64,000 nucleotides of DNA, taken from positions 1-64,000 of the forward strand of contig NZ_AUTC01000137.1 in assembly GCF_001461695.1 (NCBI RefSeq), read 5' to 3'. Origin of the DNA: Sinorhizobium fredii USDA 205. GTDB taxonomy: Bacteria; Pseudomonadota; Alphaproteobacteria; Rhizobiales; Rhizobiaceae. The notes under the pieces are model-generated. The model did no database searches and was not told the origin of the DNA. It worked only from the letters and a program-made list of their open reading frames with translations. Positions 45,309 through 54,620 of this stretch are shown here, in pieces. The position numbers and the translations under genes were made by a program. How positions within the stretch are numbered: the first letter of the stretch is position 1; the number at the start of each line of letters is the position of its first letter.

Positions 45309-45808
45309 CAGCCCGACTCCTTTCGCGCCAGCACAATGGCGCCGACGAGCGCTGCGAGCAGGATGACGGAGGCGACCTCAAACGGCAGGAGATAGTCGGC
45401 GAAAAGCGTCGTGCTGAGCTCTCTGATCTGGTCGCCGCCCCCCATGGCGGCAGGCTCGGTCGCCGAAAAGCGGTCGCTCGACAGCACCAGCACGAGCATC
45501 TCTGCCCCGAGGAGGACGAGCAGCACCAGCGCCGGCAGGTTGCCGCCCGGCAAGAACCGCTGCAGCACCGCTTCGCGCACGTCGATCATCATGATCACGA
45601 AGAGGAACAGCACCATGATCGCGCCGACATAGACGAAGATCTGGACGACGGCGAGCAAGGGCGCCTCGAGCAGCACGAAGACGGCCGAAATCTGCAGGAA
45701 GCAGGCCATCAGGGCCAAGGCGCTGTGGACCGGATTGCGCGCCAGCACCACGATCAGGGCGGTGATCACAGCTACCGCGGCGAACAGAAGAAAGAACCCC
45801 TGATCCAT
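45308..45808 (-). CDS. nuoJ: NADH-quinone oxidoreductase subunit J
   Basis: 166-aa membrane subunit from ATG 45808 ([14 protein letters not shown]). Five helices; [25 protein letters not shown] contains the family's pi-bulge helix. First gene of the minus-strand cluster, so the main promoter should lie in the 239-bp spacer 45809-46047. That spacer shows only a short cacaaattgtg palindrome (45888-45898) and no clear FixK or FNR box. Confidence 0.92.
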   Translation of the reverse strand: MDQGFFLLFAAVAVITALIVVLARNPVHSALALMACFLQISAVFVLLEAPLLAVVQIFVYVGAIMVLFLFVIMMIDVREAVLQRFLPGGNLPALVLLVLLGAEMLVLVLSSDRFSATEPAAMGGGDQIRELSTTLFADYLLPFEVASVILLAALVGAIVLARKESG

Positions 45809-46047
45809 CGACGCCGACCCTCCCACGCGAACTGTTACTCGGCGCGAGACGGCCAGATGTGAGGTAGCGCCGCACTTCAGATGCGTTCACAAATTGTGCC
45901 CTAGTCTCGGATTTTTCACAAGAATGATTGTCGCCGGAAGGAAGCGCGGTGCTGGCCCGAGCAGAAAGCAGCAATACGCCCTAAAGGTGTGCCACAGATT
46001 TTGGCACGCCCTTCGTGTTCTCAGTTCCGATCGTAGGCGGAAACCAC

Positions 46048-46932
46048 TTACGGCAGGAGGGTAGTGGTCGTCCAGGCCGGACCGCTGCGCTCTTCCTGCT
46101 TGAGCGTCGAAGAGCCGAAGTTGTAGCGCAATCCCGTTGTCAGCGTGTGGCTATTTTCCGGTTCGAAATCGATGCCACCGCTTTCCAGGCTTGCTCGGTC
46201 GAAGCGGTATCCAGCGAACACCGTGATGGGCATGAACTCCGGACGGTAGTTGCCGATGATCGAGGCTGTCGTCAGATCAAGCTTCGCATCGGCAACGTCG
46301 AAGTCGAAGTTGTGAAGCCCGACTTCGCCGTCGATCCGCATGTTGTCGGTAAGATACAGTCGTGCGCCGATCTTTCCGAAATAATGGTCGGCATCGAGGC
46401 CAACGATTTCAGACTTGCCGTAACCCAGTTGAGTGTATGCGGTACCCACGGCATCGAAGTAGGCAGCTTCGATGCCACCGGAATTGTCGGTGACATCGTC
46501 GCTTCCTCCTGCCAGCCCCGACGCAAAACCGGTCCCGAGCCGCGAGCTTTGAAAGAATGCGCCCAATGCATAGTCCTGGGTTGGGCGATAGTAGACGTGC
46601 GCTGCCCCATAGGCGTTGTCATAGTCGGCGTCATCGACGTAAGTCTGGCCATATCCACCGTCAGCCTGGAGGTTCAGGCCGGAGCCGGCGTCGAAATTGA
46701 CTGCGCCGCGGAGAGCCCAGCCCTTGCTGTCCAAATCGGAGTCTGACGTCTTTCCGGCGTGAAGCTCGCCCTCGACGTAGCCGACCACGGGACTTGCTAC
46801 AGCAGATGAGGCTTCTTCATACGACGCGCCACTGTCGGCAAATCCACCAACCAGCGGCCCATCCATGTCGGCAGCTTCAGCACTCATTGCTGAAATCAAG
46901 ATCGCAGTCGTTGCGAAGAGGGCTTGTTTCAT
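46048..46932 (-). CDS. Predicted outer-membrane beta-barrel (porin-like) protein
   Basis: 294 aa with a clear signal peptide (MKQALFATTAILISAMSAEA, cleavage near 21) after an aggaa Shine-Dalgarno. The mature part is Gly/Asp/Tyr-rich with repeated amphipathic strands (YVEGELHAGKT, LNLQADGGYGQTYV, AHVYYRPTQDYALGAFFQSS, ITVFAGYRFDRA, HTLTTGLRYNFG). No cysteine. Ligand or role unknown; a small porin or adhesin-like barrel. Confidence 0.75.
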   Translation of the reverse strand: MKQALFATTAILISAMSAEAADMDGPLVGGFADSGASYEEASSAVASPVVGYVEGELHAGKTSDSDLDSKGWALRGAVNFDAGSGLNLQADGGYGQTYVDDADYDNAYGAAHVYYRPTQDYALGAFFQSSRLGTGFASGLAGGSDDVTDNSGGIEAAYFDAVGTAYTQLGYGKSEIVGLDADHYFGKIGARLYLTDNMRIDGEVGLHNFDFDVADAKLDLTTASIIGNYRPEFMPITVFAGYRFDRASLESGGIDFEPENSHTLTTGLRYNFGSSTLKQEERSGPAWTTTTLLP

Positions 46933-47144
46933 GACGATATTCCTAGAGAGAGAATATCAGCACCCTATCCACTCTTGGTTAACCATAACTTTAAGTCTCC
47001 ACTCTGCACTGCGCGACACAACCATGGATAAGCATCGTCTAAATCACCCGGCAGGTTCCGAGACCCTCGCAACGGAGAGCTGAGGGGAGCCGGCGGCGAC
47101 GACCTTGGGGATCGCTTGCGTCGACCCTGCCGGAGCCCCGGCGA

Positions 47145-49148
47145 TCAGCCTTCCAGCCAATTGAGCTCTTCCGGACTGAGCGTGATCTCAGTGGCGGAGA
47201 GGCTGTCTTCCAGCTCCGCCACGGTCCGCGGACCGATCAGCGGAATGACGGGAAACGGTTGGGCGATGACATAGGCGAGCGCGATATGAATCGGGCTGCA
47301 GCCGCGCTTCTTGGCGAGTTCGATGGCGCGGTCGCGGCGTCGGAAATTGCGGTCGGAATACCAGACCCGGACGATTTCCTCATCGTCATGTTTGCCGCGC
47401 CCTGCCCTGTCGGTGAAAAAGCCCCTTCCCTGGCTAGACCAGGCGAAGTTGGGAATCTGCCGCTTCTTCAGCCAGTCTTTCCAGCGGTCGTCGGACGCCG
47501 CGACGCAGCCGGGCCAGATGGGATCGAGCATCTCCGCCAGCGAGAAGTTGTTGGAAAGAGCGGCCGGGGCGGTCTTGCCGTTTTTCTCGGCATAGACGAT
47601 GGCCTCGTCCATGCGTTCGCGTGTCCAGTTCGACCCACCGAAAATACCCCGGATCCGCCCGCGCCGGACCTCGTCGTCCATGGCATCGACGAATTCGCCG
47701 ACCGGGATTTCCGGATTGTCGCGGTGCATGAAGTAGATATCGACATAATCGGTTTTCAGCCGCTCCAGCGACTGATCCAATTGTCTGGCAATGACGTCCG
47801 GATAGCAGAGTGGCGAATGGGCGCCCTTGCCGATCAAGACGATGTCCTCGCGGTTGACCCTGCGGCTCGTATGCCAGTCGCCGAAAATGCTCTCGGTCTT
47901 TCCGGCACGATAGACAAACGCGGTATCGAACACGTTTCCTCCTGCCTCGTAGAAGGCATCGAGCGTCAGCGAGGCGGAGGCGAAACTCGGGAAGAACTCG
48001 AAGCCCAGCGAAACGGTGGAGACCGGCTTGGCCACGCCGGCAATCCGCCGCTTGGGCAGGCTCTTGCCGGCGACGACAGGGGCGCCCGCGATGTTGACGG
48101 TCCGCCTCGCGGCCGTCTCGATCGCGTATTCGAGACCGACAGATGCGCGCCAGCGGTCGAGGACGCGCAGATTGGCGAGGGTATCTTCCGCATTCATGCC
48201 GGGGAAGGTGAACTCGGTGCGGCCGGAACGGATCGCCTCGCCGACCGCATCGACCTCGAACGAATAGAGATGGCGCTTCTCCTCGACCTCGATGGTGCGC
48301 TGTCCATCGCCCCTGATGATTTCGATGCGCCCTACCCCGCCTTCCGTGCCGGAGGCGAACCAGAAATCCTTCACTTCGATGCGGCCCTTCGAGCCGATGA
48401 TACGCAGCACGTTGTCCTGCTCAGCCATGATCGAGCAGGACACCTCCGCGACGATGTCGTTCGGGAACTTGAGAACCGCCGAGGCCCACTCGTCGACGCC
48501 GGACGGCCCCAGGCGGGCAGCTCCGGACACCGACAGCGGTTCGAGGAACGGCTTTTGCTCCACAGCACCGGCGAGCATGCGCACCATCGAGACCGGATAT
48601 CCGCCGACATCAAGAATGCCGCCGCCGGCGAGGTCATTGGCAAAGAGGCGGTGTTCAGCACGATAATGGCCCATATCGAAGCCGAAACTGGAGCGGATGA
48701 TCCGCACGTCGCCGATGGTCCCTTCCCGCACCAGTTTTACGAGACGGCCAGTCTGCGGATGAAACCTGTACATATAGGCTTCGCCGGCGAAGACACGGGC
48801 CTTTGCCGCCTCATGGAAGATCGACTGTGCCTCGAAGGCTGAAAGCGCCATCGGCTTTTCGACCAGCACGTGCTTGCCGGCGCGCACCGCCTTGATCGCC
48901 CATTCGGCATGGCCGGGATGCGGGGTGGCGATGTAGACCGCGTCGATCTCCGGATCCCCGAGAAGCGTGTCGTAACCTTCGACGATCCGCGCCCCCGGAA
49001 AACCCTCGCCAAGGCCCCGCTTGTCGGGATTGCGGGTGGCGATGGCCGCAAGCCATCCTGTAGCAGAATGAGCGACACCTTGAGCGAATGTCCGCGCAAT
49101 GGTGCCGGGGCCGATGATACCCCATCGGATCGGTTGTTCTGAGGTCAT
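47145..49148 (-). CDS. Gfo/Idh/MocA dehydrogenase fused to aldo/keto reductase
   Basis: 667-aa two-enzyme fusion. Residues about 1-335: NAD(P)-binding Rossmann domain (WGIIGPGTIARTFAQG), the family EKP motif (VLVEKPMALS) and GGGILDVGGYPVSM. Residues about 360-667: aldo/keto reductase barrel with tetrad segments FDTAFVYRAG (Asp, Tyr), VLIGKG (Lys) and YVDIYFMHRDNPEIPV (His), then cofactor loop PLIGPRTVAELEDSL. The two halves could perform successive oxidation and reduction of a sugar or inositol. The AraC gene divergent from it (190 bp) is the likely regulator. Confidence 0.87.
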   Translation of the reverse strand: MTSEQPIRWGIIGPGTIARTFAQGVAHSATGWLAAIATRNPDKRGLGEGFPGARIVEGYDTLLGDPEIDAVYIATPHPGHAEWAIKAVRAGKHVLVEKPMALSAFEAQSIFHEAAKARVFAGEAYMYRFHPQTGRLVKLVREGTIGDVRIIRSSFGFDMGHYRAEHRLFANDLAGGGILDVGGYPVSMVRMLAGAVEQKPFLEPLSVSGAARLGPSGVDEWASAVLKFPNDIVAEVSCSIMAEQDNVLRIIGSKGRIEVKDFWFASGTEGGVGRIEIIRGDGQRTIEVEEKRHLYSFEVDAVGEAIRSGRTEFTFPGMNAEDTLANLRVLDRWRASVGLEYAIETAARRTVNIAGAPVVAGKSLPKRRIAGVAKPVSTVSLGFEFFPSFASASLTLDAFYEAGGNVFDTAFVYRAGKTESIFGDWHTSRRVNREDIVLIGKGAHSPLCYPDVIARQLDQSLERLKTDYVDIYFMHRDNPEIPVGEFVDAMDDEVRRGRIRGIFGGSNWTRERMDEAIVYAEKNGKTAPAALSNNFSLAEMLDPIWPGCVAASDDRWKDWLKKRQIPNFAWSSQGRGFFTDRAGRGKHDDEEIVRVWYSDRNFRRRDRAIELAKKRGCSPIHIALAYVIAQPFPVIPLIGPRTVAELEDSLSATEITLSPEELNWLEG

Positions 49149-49338
49149 GGGATATCCTTTTCGATCAGTCTTGGACGTGATGGGTTGATCAGTTCAAACG
49201 ATTGCCATCGGCATCGAACGGAAGCAGCGTCTGGCGGAAAGGCCGGCGGGTTGCTGATGGGGACAGCGACGAGAGGCGCGGGAAATGCTGGAAGCACATT
49301 GAAACCCCTGCCTTTTCAATTGTAGTTCTTCAGCGGAT

Positions 49339-50277
49339 ATGGGGCACATTACCGCTGGGCGAAAATCTGTCTCGTACGAAGGGAATGTGGATTTGGCGGA
49401 AAGTAAGATTGTCGAACGAGCGGTCTACCAGCCGGGTGCCTGCGGCATCGAGGGCATGCCGACCCGGATGCATTTCTTCCACGCCCATCCCCCGACCATG
49501 CCGCGCGCCCATTGGCATGCACAGGTCGAAGTAAACTACGTGATGCGAGGCTCGGTGCATTATCGCATGGCCGGCCATGATCTCCGGCTCGGCGCCGGTC
49601 AGATGTGCATCTTCTGGGGCGGACAACCGCACAGGATGGACGAATCCTCCGACGACTCAATCTATGCCGGCGCTCATCTTCCGCTGGTGCATTTTTTCCG
49701 CATGCGGCTGCCGCCGGCAATCTCGGCAATGCTCATGGGCGGCGCTACCATGCTGACGTCCGAGACGGATTGTGCCGACGACCGGAACTTTCCGCGCTGG
49801 CGCAGCTGGGCAAGTTCCGGAGACGAAGCGAAGGCCCAGCACGCCGTAGAAGAACTGCTGCTGCGCGTCGAGCGCATGTTCATGGAGCCTTACACGATCG
49901 TTTCGACCGACATGGAATGCAAGGCCGAGAGCGTTTCGATCTCGCCCTCGTTCGGTGTCGTGCGCATGTGTGATTTCATTGCTGCGAACTTTCTCGAGGA
50001 GATCGATGCGGTCGATATCGCCGCGGCAGCAGGATTGCATCCGAAATACGCCATGAACCTGTTTCGCAAGTCGACCGGCATGACGCTGATCAAATACGTG
50101 ACCCTGCTGCGTCTTTCGCGGGCGCAGGCCATGCTGATCAACGGCGACGACAGCGTTCTGCAGGTGGCGATGGATAGCGGCTTCGGGTCGGTCAGCGCCT
50201 TCAACAAGGCCTTCCGCCAGATCGCCGGCATGCCGCCTTCGGATTTCCGGCGCGACGTTCGCACCGCGGCTAGGTGA
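49339..50277 (+). CDS. AraC-family regulator with cupin sensor domain
   Basis: 312 aa from ATG 49339; a GTG at 49387 preceded by gaaggga is a credible later start. N-terminal cupin-like sugar-sensing domain (MHFFHAHPPTMPRAHWHAQVEVNYVMRG) and C-terminal double HTH (AVDIAAAAGLHPKYAMNLFRKSTGMTLIKYV, then VLQVAMDSGFGSVSAFNKAFRQIAGMPPSDFRR). Divergent from the oxidoreductase fusion, suggesting sugar-responsive control. Confidence 0.87.
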   Translation: MGHITAGRKSVSYEGNVDLAESKIVERAVYQPGACGIEGMPTRMHFFHAHPPTMPRAHWHAQVEVNYVMRGSVHYRMAGHDLRLGAGQMCIFWGGQPHRMDESSDDSIYAGAHLPLVHFFRMRLPPAISAMLMGGATMLTSETDCADDRNFPRWRSWASSGDEAKAQHAVEELLLRVERMFMEPYTIVSTDMECKAESVSISPSFGVVRMCDFIAANFLEEIDAVDIAAAAGLHPKYAMNLFRKSTGMTLIKYVTLLRLSRAQAMLINGDDSVLQVAMDSGFGSVSAFNKAFRQIAGMPPSDFRRDVRTAAR

Positions 50278-50601
50278 GCGTTAGGCAGCGGCCTTGCCTG
50301 CACGAGAACCCGGTCAGACAGACCAGGCATCGCATGAAATCTTTGGAAGATAGTAGGCCTGGAGGGCCGCGCCGGCCGCGCAAGGAATCGAAACAGCCTT
50401 GACGCCCACGGAGCCTGTCACTCAGACACTGCCCTCATGAACTTTCTGCCCACGTCGCTGAGGTGGACGCGATGAATGTACCTGCTGCCAATTTGCACCC
50501 CGCCACCGTGAGCAAAACGGGGCGTGCTCTCGACGGCATAGAACATTGGAAATAGCCAACCACCGAGGAAACGGCGCTTCAATTCCTCGAGGCATATCCT
50601 C
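50278..50601. other. Spacer between AraC gene and vapC-like remnant
   Basis: 324 bp without a convincing gene. A 42-codon minus-strand ORF at 50418-50546 (MFYAVESTPRFAHGGG...) is protein-like in composition but has no clear Shine-Dalgarno and no recognised family. Confidence 0.35.
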
Positions 50602-50997
50602 CTATTTGAGAGCTGACAGCTTCGAAGACTTCATGGGCAATTCGAACATAGATCCGCCTGACACGTTTCCAGCGACGGTTTCGATAACTGGCCAGAGCGC
50701 AATGAGCCGCTCGGCCTGCTTTAATACGGTGGATTTGTAGAGGCCGGCCGACAGAAACATTCCGACGATCTTGGAGCTTTGAAAAGCCTGCTTCTCAGCG
50801 CGATTTCGCGTGATTCGACGGTCCCCGGAGATAAACACCCACCCGCCTTGCTTCGACAACTCACCTATCAGGTCCACGTCCTTGATGTTCGCCTAAAACT
50901 TGTCCCTCAAGGCAACGATCTCGTGTTCATCACCCATCAGCGCCTGAAGGCCCCGGGCAAGCCGCGGTGAAAGATTGTGGTCGAACAAAACCTTCAC
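50602..50997 (-). pseudogene. VapC45-like PIN toxin with in-frame stop
   Basis: The reading frame starts at GTG 50997, overlapping the antitoxin stop (GTGA), and encodes KVLFDHNLSPRLARGLQAL then an in-frame TAG at codon 35 (50893-50895), and resumes as ANIKDVDLIGELSKQGGWVFISGDRRITRNRAEKQAF in family terms to LSALK at 50602 (131 codons in all). The acidic FDHN start and the ISGDRRI segment fit VapC45-type PIN-like RNases. The single stop makes full-length toxin impossible unless suppressed. Confidence 0.72.
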
Positions 50998-51689
50998 GCC
51001 GCCAGAGATTCCTCAAACGCTACCGCGTCTCGGACGATCGCAAGAGGGACCTCAAATAGCTTCGCGACGGCTTTGTCCGATCCCTCCGCCTTCACGGCTT
51101 GGGCGAGTGCCACAGTTGGGACGTTGTATTCTGCGGTGGTCGGCTGACCAAAGACAAGTTCGGGATCGATTATGATCGATGACTTGCCCTTATAAGGGCG
51201 CCATCTGCTTACAGCATCATTATCGATATCGAGATCCTTGAAAGTACGCTCGATAGCCAACTTTATCGTGTACTGCTTCTTCTTCAGGTCGAGAAGATTT
51301 TCGTCGCCGCCTGTGTTCGCGCTCTCAAGAAAAATCGTCTTGCCGTCAGTCTGAAATCGGCGGGTCGAGAATGGCCGATCGTCATTCACACAGTCCCGCG
51401 CATAAGCCAGGCAATGCCGAATCGTCTTCAGACCGAGGCCAGCTTCGAGAAAAGCGCCAACAAAACGTAGTTCGATCAGGTCGCGAAACCCAAGTTCGAC
51501 GTCGCCGTCATCAGGCGGCAGTTGTGACTGCCACAGCGGCTCCACATGATGGGTTTGACCCTCATGGGTGTAATCGTATCCGCCGAGCCACCTACGAATG
51601 CTACGGACGGGAATATTCAGCAAACGCGCGGCGTCGGCGGCTGTATAGAAGCCGATCCCTACCCTTGCTGACCTCTCGTTCTCGATCAT
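50994..51689 (-). CDS. VapB45-like antitoxin (HTH plus DUF433)
   Basis: 231 aa. An N-terminal MerR-like helix-turn-helix (GFYTAADAARLLNIPVRSIRRWLGG), a middle domain, and a C-terminal DUF433-like end (PELVFGQPTTAEYNVPTVALAQAVKAEG, then VAKLFEVPLAIVRDAVAFEESLAA). It precedes and overlaps the toxin frame by 4 bp, the standard order for this TA family. The antitoxin is intact while the toxin is broken. Confidence 0.78.
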   Translation of the reverse strand: MIENERSARVGIGFYTAADAARLLNIPVRSIRRWLGGYDYTHEGQTHHVEPLWQSQLPPDDGDVELGFRDLIELRFVGAFLEAGLGLKTIRHCLAYARDCVNDDRPFSTRRFQTDGKTIFLESANTGGDENLLDLKKKQYTIKLAIERTFKDLDIDNDAVSRWRPYKGKSSIIIDPELVFGQPTTAEYNVPTVALAQAVKAEGSDKAVAKLFEVPLAIVRDAVAFEESLAA

Positions 51690-51842
51690 TGTAGCTGTGC
51701 TTTCTGAGGCGTATGCGCGTCGGCATTATCGTTTTGGATAGTTCTCCGTCAAAGGAATTTTTTCGTGTGCGCGCCCGTTGCCCCAATTGGCGCGCATAGG
51801 GCAACATTTCCAGAGATTTTCGTCTAAATTATTGAATCTTAA

Positions 51843-51888
51843 TGGTGGGCCCGGAGGGACTCGAACCCCCAACCAAGCGGTTATGAGG
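51843..51888 (-). other. Attachment site: 3' fragment of tRNA-Met(CAU)
   Basis: On the minus strand the sequence runs from the CAT anticodon (51883-51885) through anticodon stem, variable loop, T-arm (gggggttcgagtccctcc) and acceptor strand to CCA. To its right there is no D-arm or 5' acceptor half, so it is a fragment, not a gene. It lies 164 bp before a tyrosine integrase and is the expected footprint of an element inserted in the 3' end of a tRNA gene. Confidence 0.82.
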
Positions 51889-52051
51889 CGCGGGAACACA
51901 TAGGGCCGATAGTGCCCATGGTCACCATACGGTTCGAACCCGCTGAAATCGTTGCGTTCGACGGCGTCCGGCGCTTTCCTGGTCCCGACGCCGGAAACCC
52001 CTCCGGCCGCCACTTCGTTGACCAACCGTTGACCCGATCAGGAGTGCCGCC

Positions 52052-53356
52052 ATGACCAGACCACGCGCATTGGACGCCGAGCGGATCAAGAAGCTTCGCC
52101 CGAGAAAGGGCCACGATCGCGACGAGTATGCGGACGGCAAGACCCCGAACCTGTTCCTCCGGGTCGGCCGACGGCACAAGGTGTTCGAGCTGATCGTCCG
52201 GTGTCCCGGGGCGCGCGATCCCACCCGCCTCAGGATCGGGACGTTTCCGAAAACGACGCTGGACCGCGCCCGCGAGGTCGCGGCCGACTGGAACCAGCTG
52301 CTCGAGCTCGGGCTGGACCCGAGGCAGGAGACCAAGCGGCGCGAGCGGGAGGCGGCCGTGGACGAGCGGAGGACTTTCCGGTCGGTGATGGAGGACTACA
52401 TCGCCTGGCTGCCCAACCGGAAACGCAACCGCCACGCCGCCGCGGACGCCGCGGCCCTCAGCGCGGAATTCCTCGATCCGGACCGCAACGGCTGGATCGA
52501 CAAAGCGATAGCGGACGTCACGAAAGCCGACGTGGGCTCGCTGATCGAAAACATCCGCGGCAGGGGCGTTCCCGGCCGGGCGCTGGAGGCCCTTGGCCTG
52601 ATAAAGGGGTTCTTCGTCTGGGCTAACGGCCCGGCCCGGTACCAAGGCTACGGCCTGACGAGCAACCCCGTCGCCGATGTCACTCCGGATGTGATGCAGC
52701 TGGAACGGGGGGTGCGAGAGAGGACACTCGACGTGGCCGAGCTGCGGGCGTACTGGAGGGCGTCTTTGGCGATGTCCTATCCGGACGGGCCGCTGTACAG
52801 GCTGGTCCTGCTGGCGGGGGGACGGCGCAGGGACGAGGCCGAGGGCGTCCGCTGGTCGGAAATCGACATCGAGAAAAGGCTCTGGACCATCCCGAAGGAA
52901 CGCGTGAAGCACGGGGACGACCTCCTCGACCTGTATGTCGTCCTTACCGACGAGGCGATCGCGTTGCTGGAGGAACTGCGGCGGGGCCAGCCGGAGGGCT
53001 GGGGAGACTGCATTTTCAGCGTGACGAACGGCCAGAGCCCCTACACCGGGTACGACATGGACGACTTCCGCGCGCGCGTGGAGGAGGAGTACCGCAAACT
53101 CCGGCCCGGATCGGCGATGGACGGTTGGTGGCTGCACGACCTGCGTCGGGTGGTCCGCACGGGAATGTCGCAGCTGGGCGTTCCACCGGAGATCGCGGAC
53201 TATGTCATCGGGCACCGGAAAAAGAAGGACTACAACCAGGACCGTTTCATCCCGCAGTGCCGGAAGGCGATGCGGCAATTCACCGACAGGCTGTTCCGGG
53301 TGATCGACGGTTCCGCCGCCGGCTTCCATGCGGACGATCCGGACAACGCCGAGTAG
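52052..53356 (+). CDS. Tyrosine-recombinase integrase
   Basis: 434 aa. An N-terminal arm-binding domain (DUF4102 type) is followed by a core-binding SAM-like region and a catalytic domain. Catalytic residues: Arg in AGGRRRDE (258-260), H362 and R365 (LHDLRR), H388 (VIGHRKK) and Y394 (KKDYNQDRF). It probably inserts the island at the 3' end of tRNA-Met(CAU), whose fragment lies just upstream. Confidence 0.88.
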   Translation: MTRPRALDAERIKKLRPRKGHDRDEYADGKTPNLFLRVGRRHKVFELIVRCPGARDPTRLRIGTFPKTTLDRAREVAADWNQLLELGLDPRQETKRREREAAVDERRTFRSVMEDYIAWLPNRKRNRHAAADAAALSAEFLDPDRNGWIDKAIADVTKADVGSLIENIRGRGVPGRALEALGLIKGFFVWANGPARYQGYGLTSNPVADVTPDVMQLERGVRERTLDVAELRAYWRASLAMSYPDGPLYRLVLLAGGRRRDEAEGVRWSEIDIEKRLWTIPKERVKHGDDLLDLYVVLTDEAIALLEELRRGQPEGWGDCIFSVTNGQSPYTGYDMDDFRARVEEEYRKLRPGSAMDGWWLHDLRRVVRTGMSQLGVPPEIADYVIGHRKKKDYNQDRFIPQCRKAMRQFTDRLFRVIDGSAAGFHADDPDNAE

Positions 53357-53380
53357 GCGAGCGCGCGACGGGAGGCCGAC

Positions 53381-54358
53381 ATGGCGAGCCGCAGGGATGC
53401 CCACGTAATTTCCAGGGAAGAGCTGTACGAACTGGCCTGGTCCCTTTCGGCCGGAAGGGCGGGACTCCTGTTGCGGGTCTCGGACGTCTCCTTCGCCCGA
53501 ATCTGCGACGCGCTCGAGATACCCCACCCAGGCCGCGGCTACTGGGCCAAGAGCCCGGCGGAGCGCGCCCGCCTGAAGCCGGCGCTGCCGCCGCCGTCAC
53601 CCGGAGTGAAGGATGGCTGGAAGCCAGGAGACCCGACAGAGCACGCGCACTTCACGCGATGGAATCCGCAGCCGCAGGGACCTCCGACGTTCGCGGATTT
53701 CCAGGACAGCAGACGCCTTCACGAGCTCGTCAAACCCGCCGCGAAGGCGTTGCGGCGCGCCGAACCCGGCGTCGACGGATACTATCTGAAGCCGCGCATA
53801 AGAAGGGGGCTGGTCGACATGGCCTGCTCGAAGGACGGCCTCGAGAAGTGCCTGCGGTTCACGAGCGACCTGTTCAAGCGGCTGGAATCACCGGAGAACG
53901 GCCACCACGTCTCGATCGCGCCGGCGATCAGGGGGTTCGTCCGGACACCGATCGACACCGCCGAAGTCGGGGCAGCGCGAGGCAAGGGCGTTTTCCCGTC
54001 GTGGTCCCCGCTCCGTCCGACCGTCGTCTCCGTTTTCGGCGTGCCGATCGGTCTAGCCGTCGTGGAGACGAGCAGGCCGGCGCGAATGCGGTACGTCGGC
54101 GGCGGCCGCTATGTCCCCGACGACGGTCGCGAGGACGACTACGTCCCACCGACCTGGGTCGAGACCCGGAACGTTCCCACCGGGCTGCTGAAGCTGGTGG
54201 CCTACAGTCCGTATTACGGGCTTCCGTGGCAGCGGCAATGGACGGAAACGCCGGGCAAGCTTTTTTCGTTGTCGCTCGACACGATCGTCAGGGGATTGGA
54301 GGCAGGGGCGCACGAGCTCTTCCTCGCGCTCGACAAGGCGGGCGTCCCGCCCGGATAG
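53381..54358 (+). CDS. Island protein of unknown function
   Basis: 325 aa, starting 24 bp after the integrase stop. The N-terminus is like that of many phage/island hypotheticals (ISREELYELAWSLSAG, then RICDALEIPHPGRGYWAKSPAERA), probably a small HTH-type domain. The C-terminus (VPTGLLKLVAYSPYYGLPWQRQWTETPG) recurs in the fragment at 55031. Function unknown. Confidence 0.65.
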   Translation: MASRRDAHVISREELYELAWSLSAGRAGLLLRVSDVSFARICDALEIPHPGRGYWAKSPAERARLKPALPPPSPGVKDGWKPGDPTEHAHFTRWNPQPQGPPTFADFQDSRRLHELVKPAAKALRRAEPGVDGYYLKPRIRRGLVDMACSKDGLEKCLRFTSDLFKRLESPENGHHVSIAPAIRGFVRTPIDTAEVGAARGKGVFPSWSPLRPTVVSVFGVPIGLAVVETSRPARMRYVGGGRYVPDDGREDDYVPPTWVETRNVPTGLLKLVAYSPYYGLPWQRQWTETPGKLFSLSLDTIVRGLEAGAHELFLALDKAGVPPG

Positions 54359-54377
54359 ACGCCGGCTCCGCGCGGCG

Positions 54378-54620
54378 TCAACCGCGGTTGGCCAGCCACT
54401 CGAGGACCTCGAAAACCCGGAAACCCTTGCGGCCGTTCGGGTCGTCCGTCAGCGGAAGGTATTCCGGAAACGTCTCCCTCTCGACCATCCGCTTGATCGT
54501 GCTCCTGGACAGGGAGGTGATTTCGCAAGTCTCCTCCATGCTGAAGAAGCCGCGCGGGTCCCTCGCTCTCAACCGTCGTTTGTCCGGCACCCGCCGGCGC
54601 GAACGTTTCCCGCCTGCCAT
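54378..54620 (-). CDS. AlpA-like excisionase/HTH protein
   Basis: 80-aa basic protein with a MerR-like HTH of the AlpA type (FFSMEETCEITSLSRSTIKRMVERETFPEYLPL, then GRKGFRVFEVLEWLANR). AlpA proteins regulate integrase genes or direct excision of prophage-like islands. It converges with the 325-aa gene. Confidence 0.75.
   Translation of the reverse strand: MAGGKRSRRRVPDKRRLRARDPRGFFSMEETCEITSLSRSTIKRMVERETFPEYLPLTDDPNGRKGFRVFEVLEWLANRG

Noticed and set aside
50893-50895. TAG in vapC-like gene as a recoding (pyrrolysine or read-through) signal
   Set aside because: No recoding machinery or special downstream context; a simple nonsense mutation is more likely.
51843-51930. Complete tRNA-Met gene
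   Set aside because: Only the anticodon-to-CCA half is present; no D-arm or 5' acceptor strand to the right.
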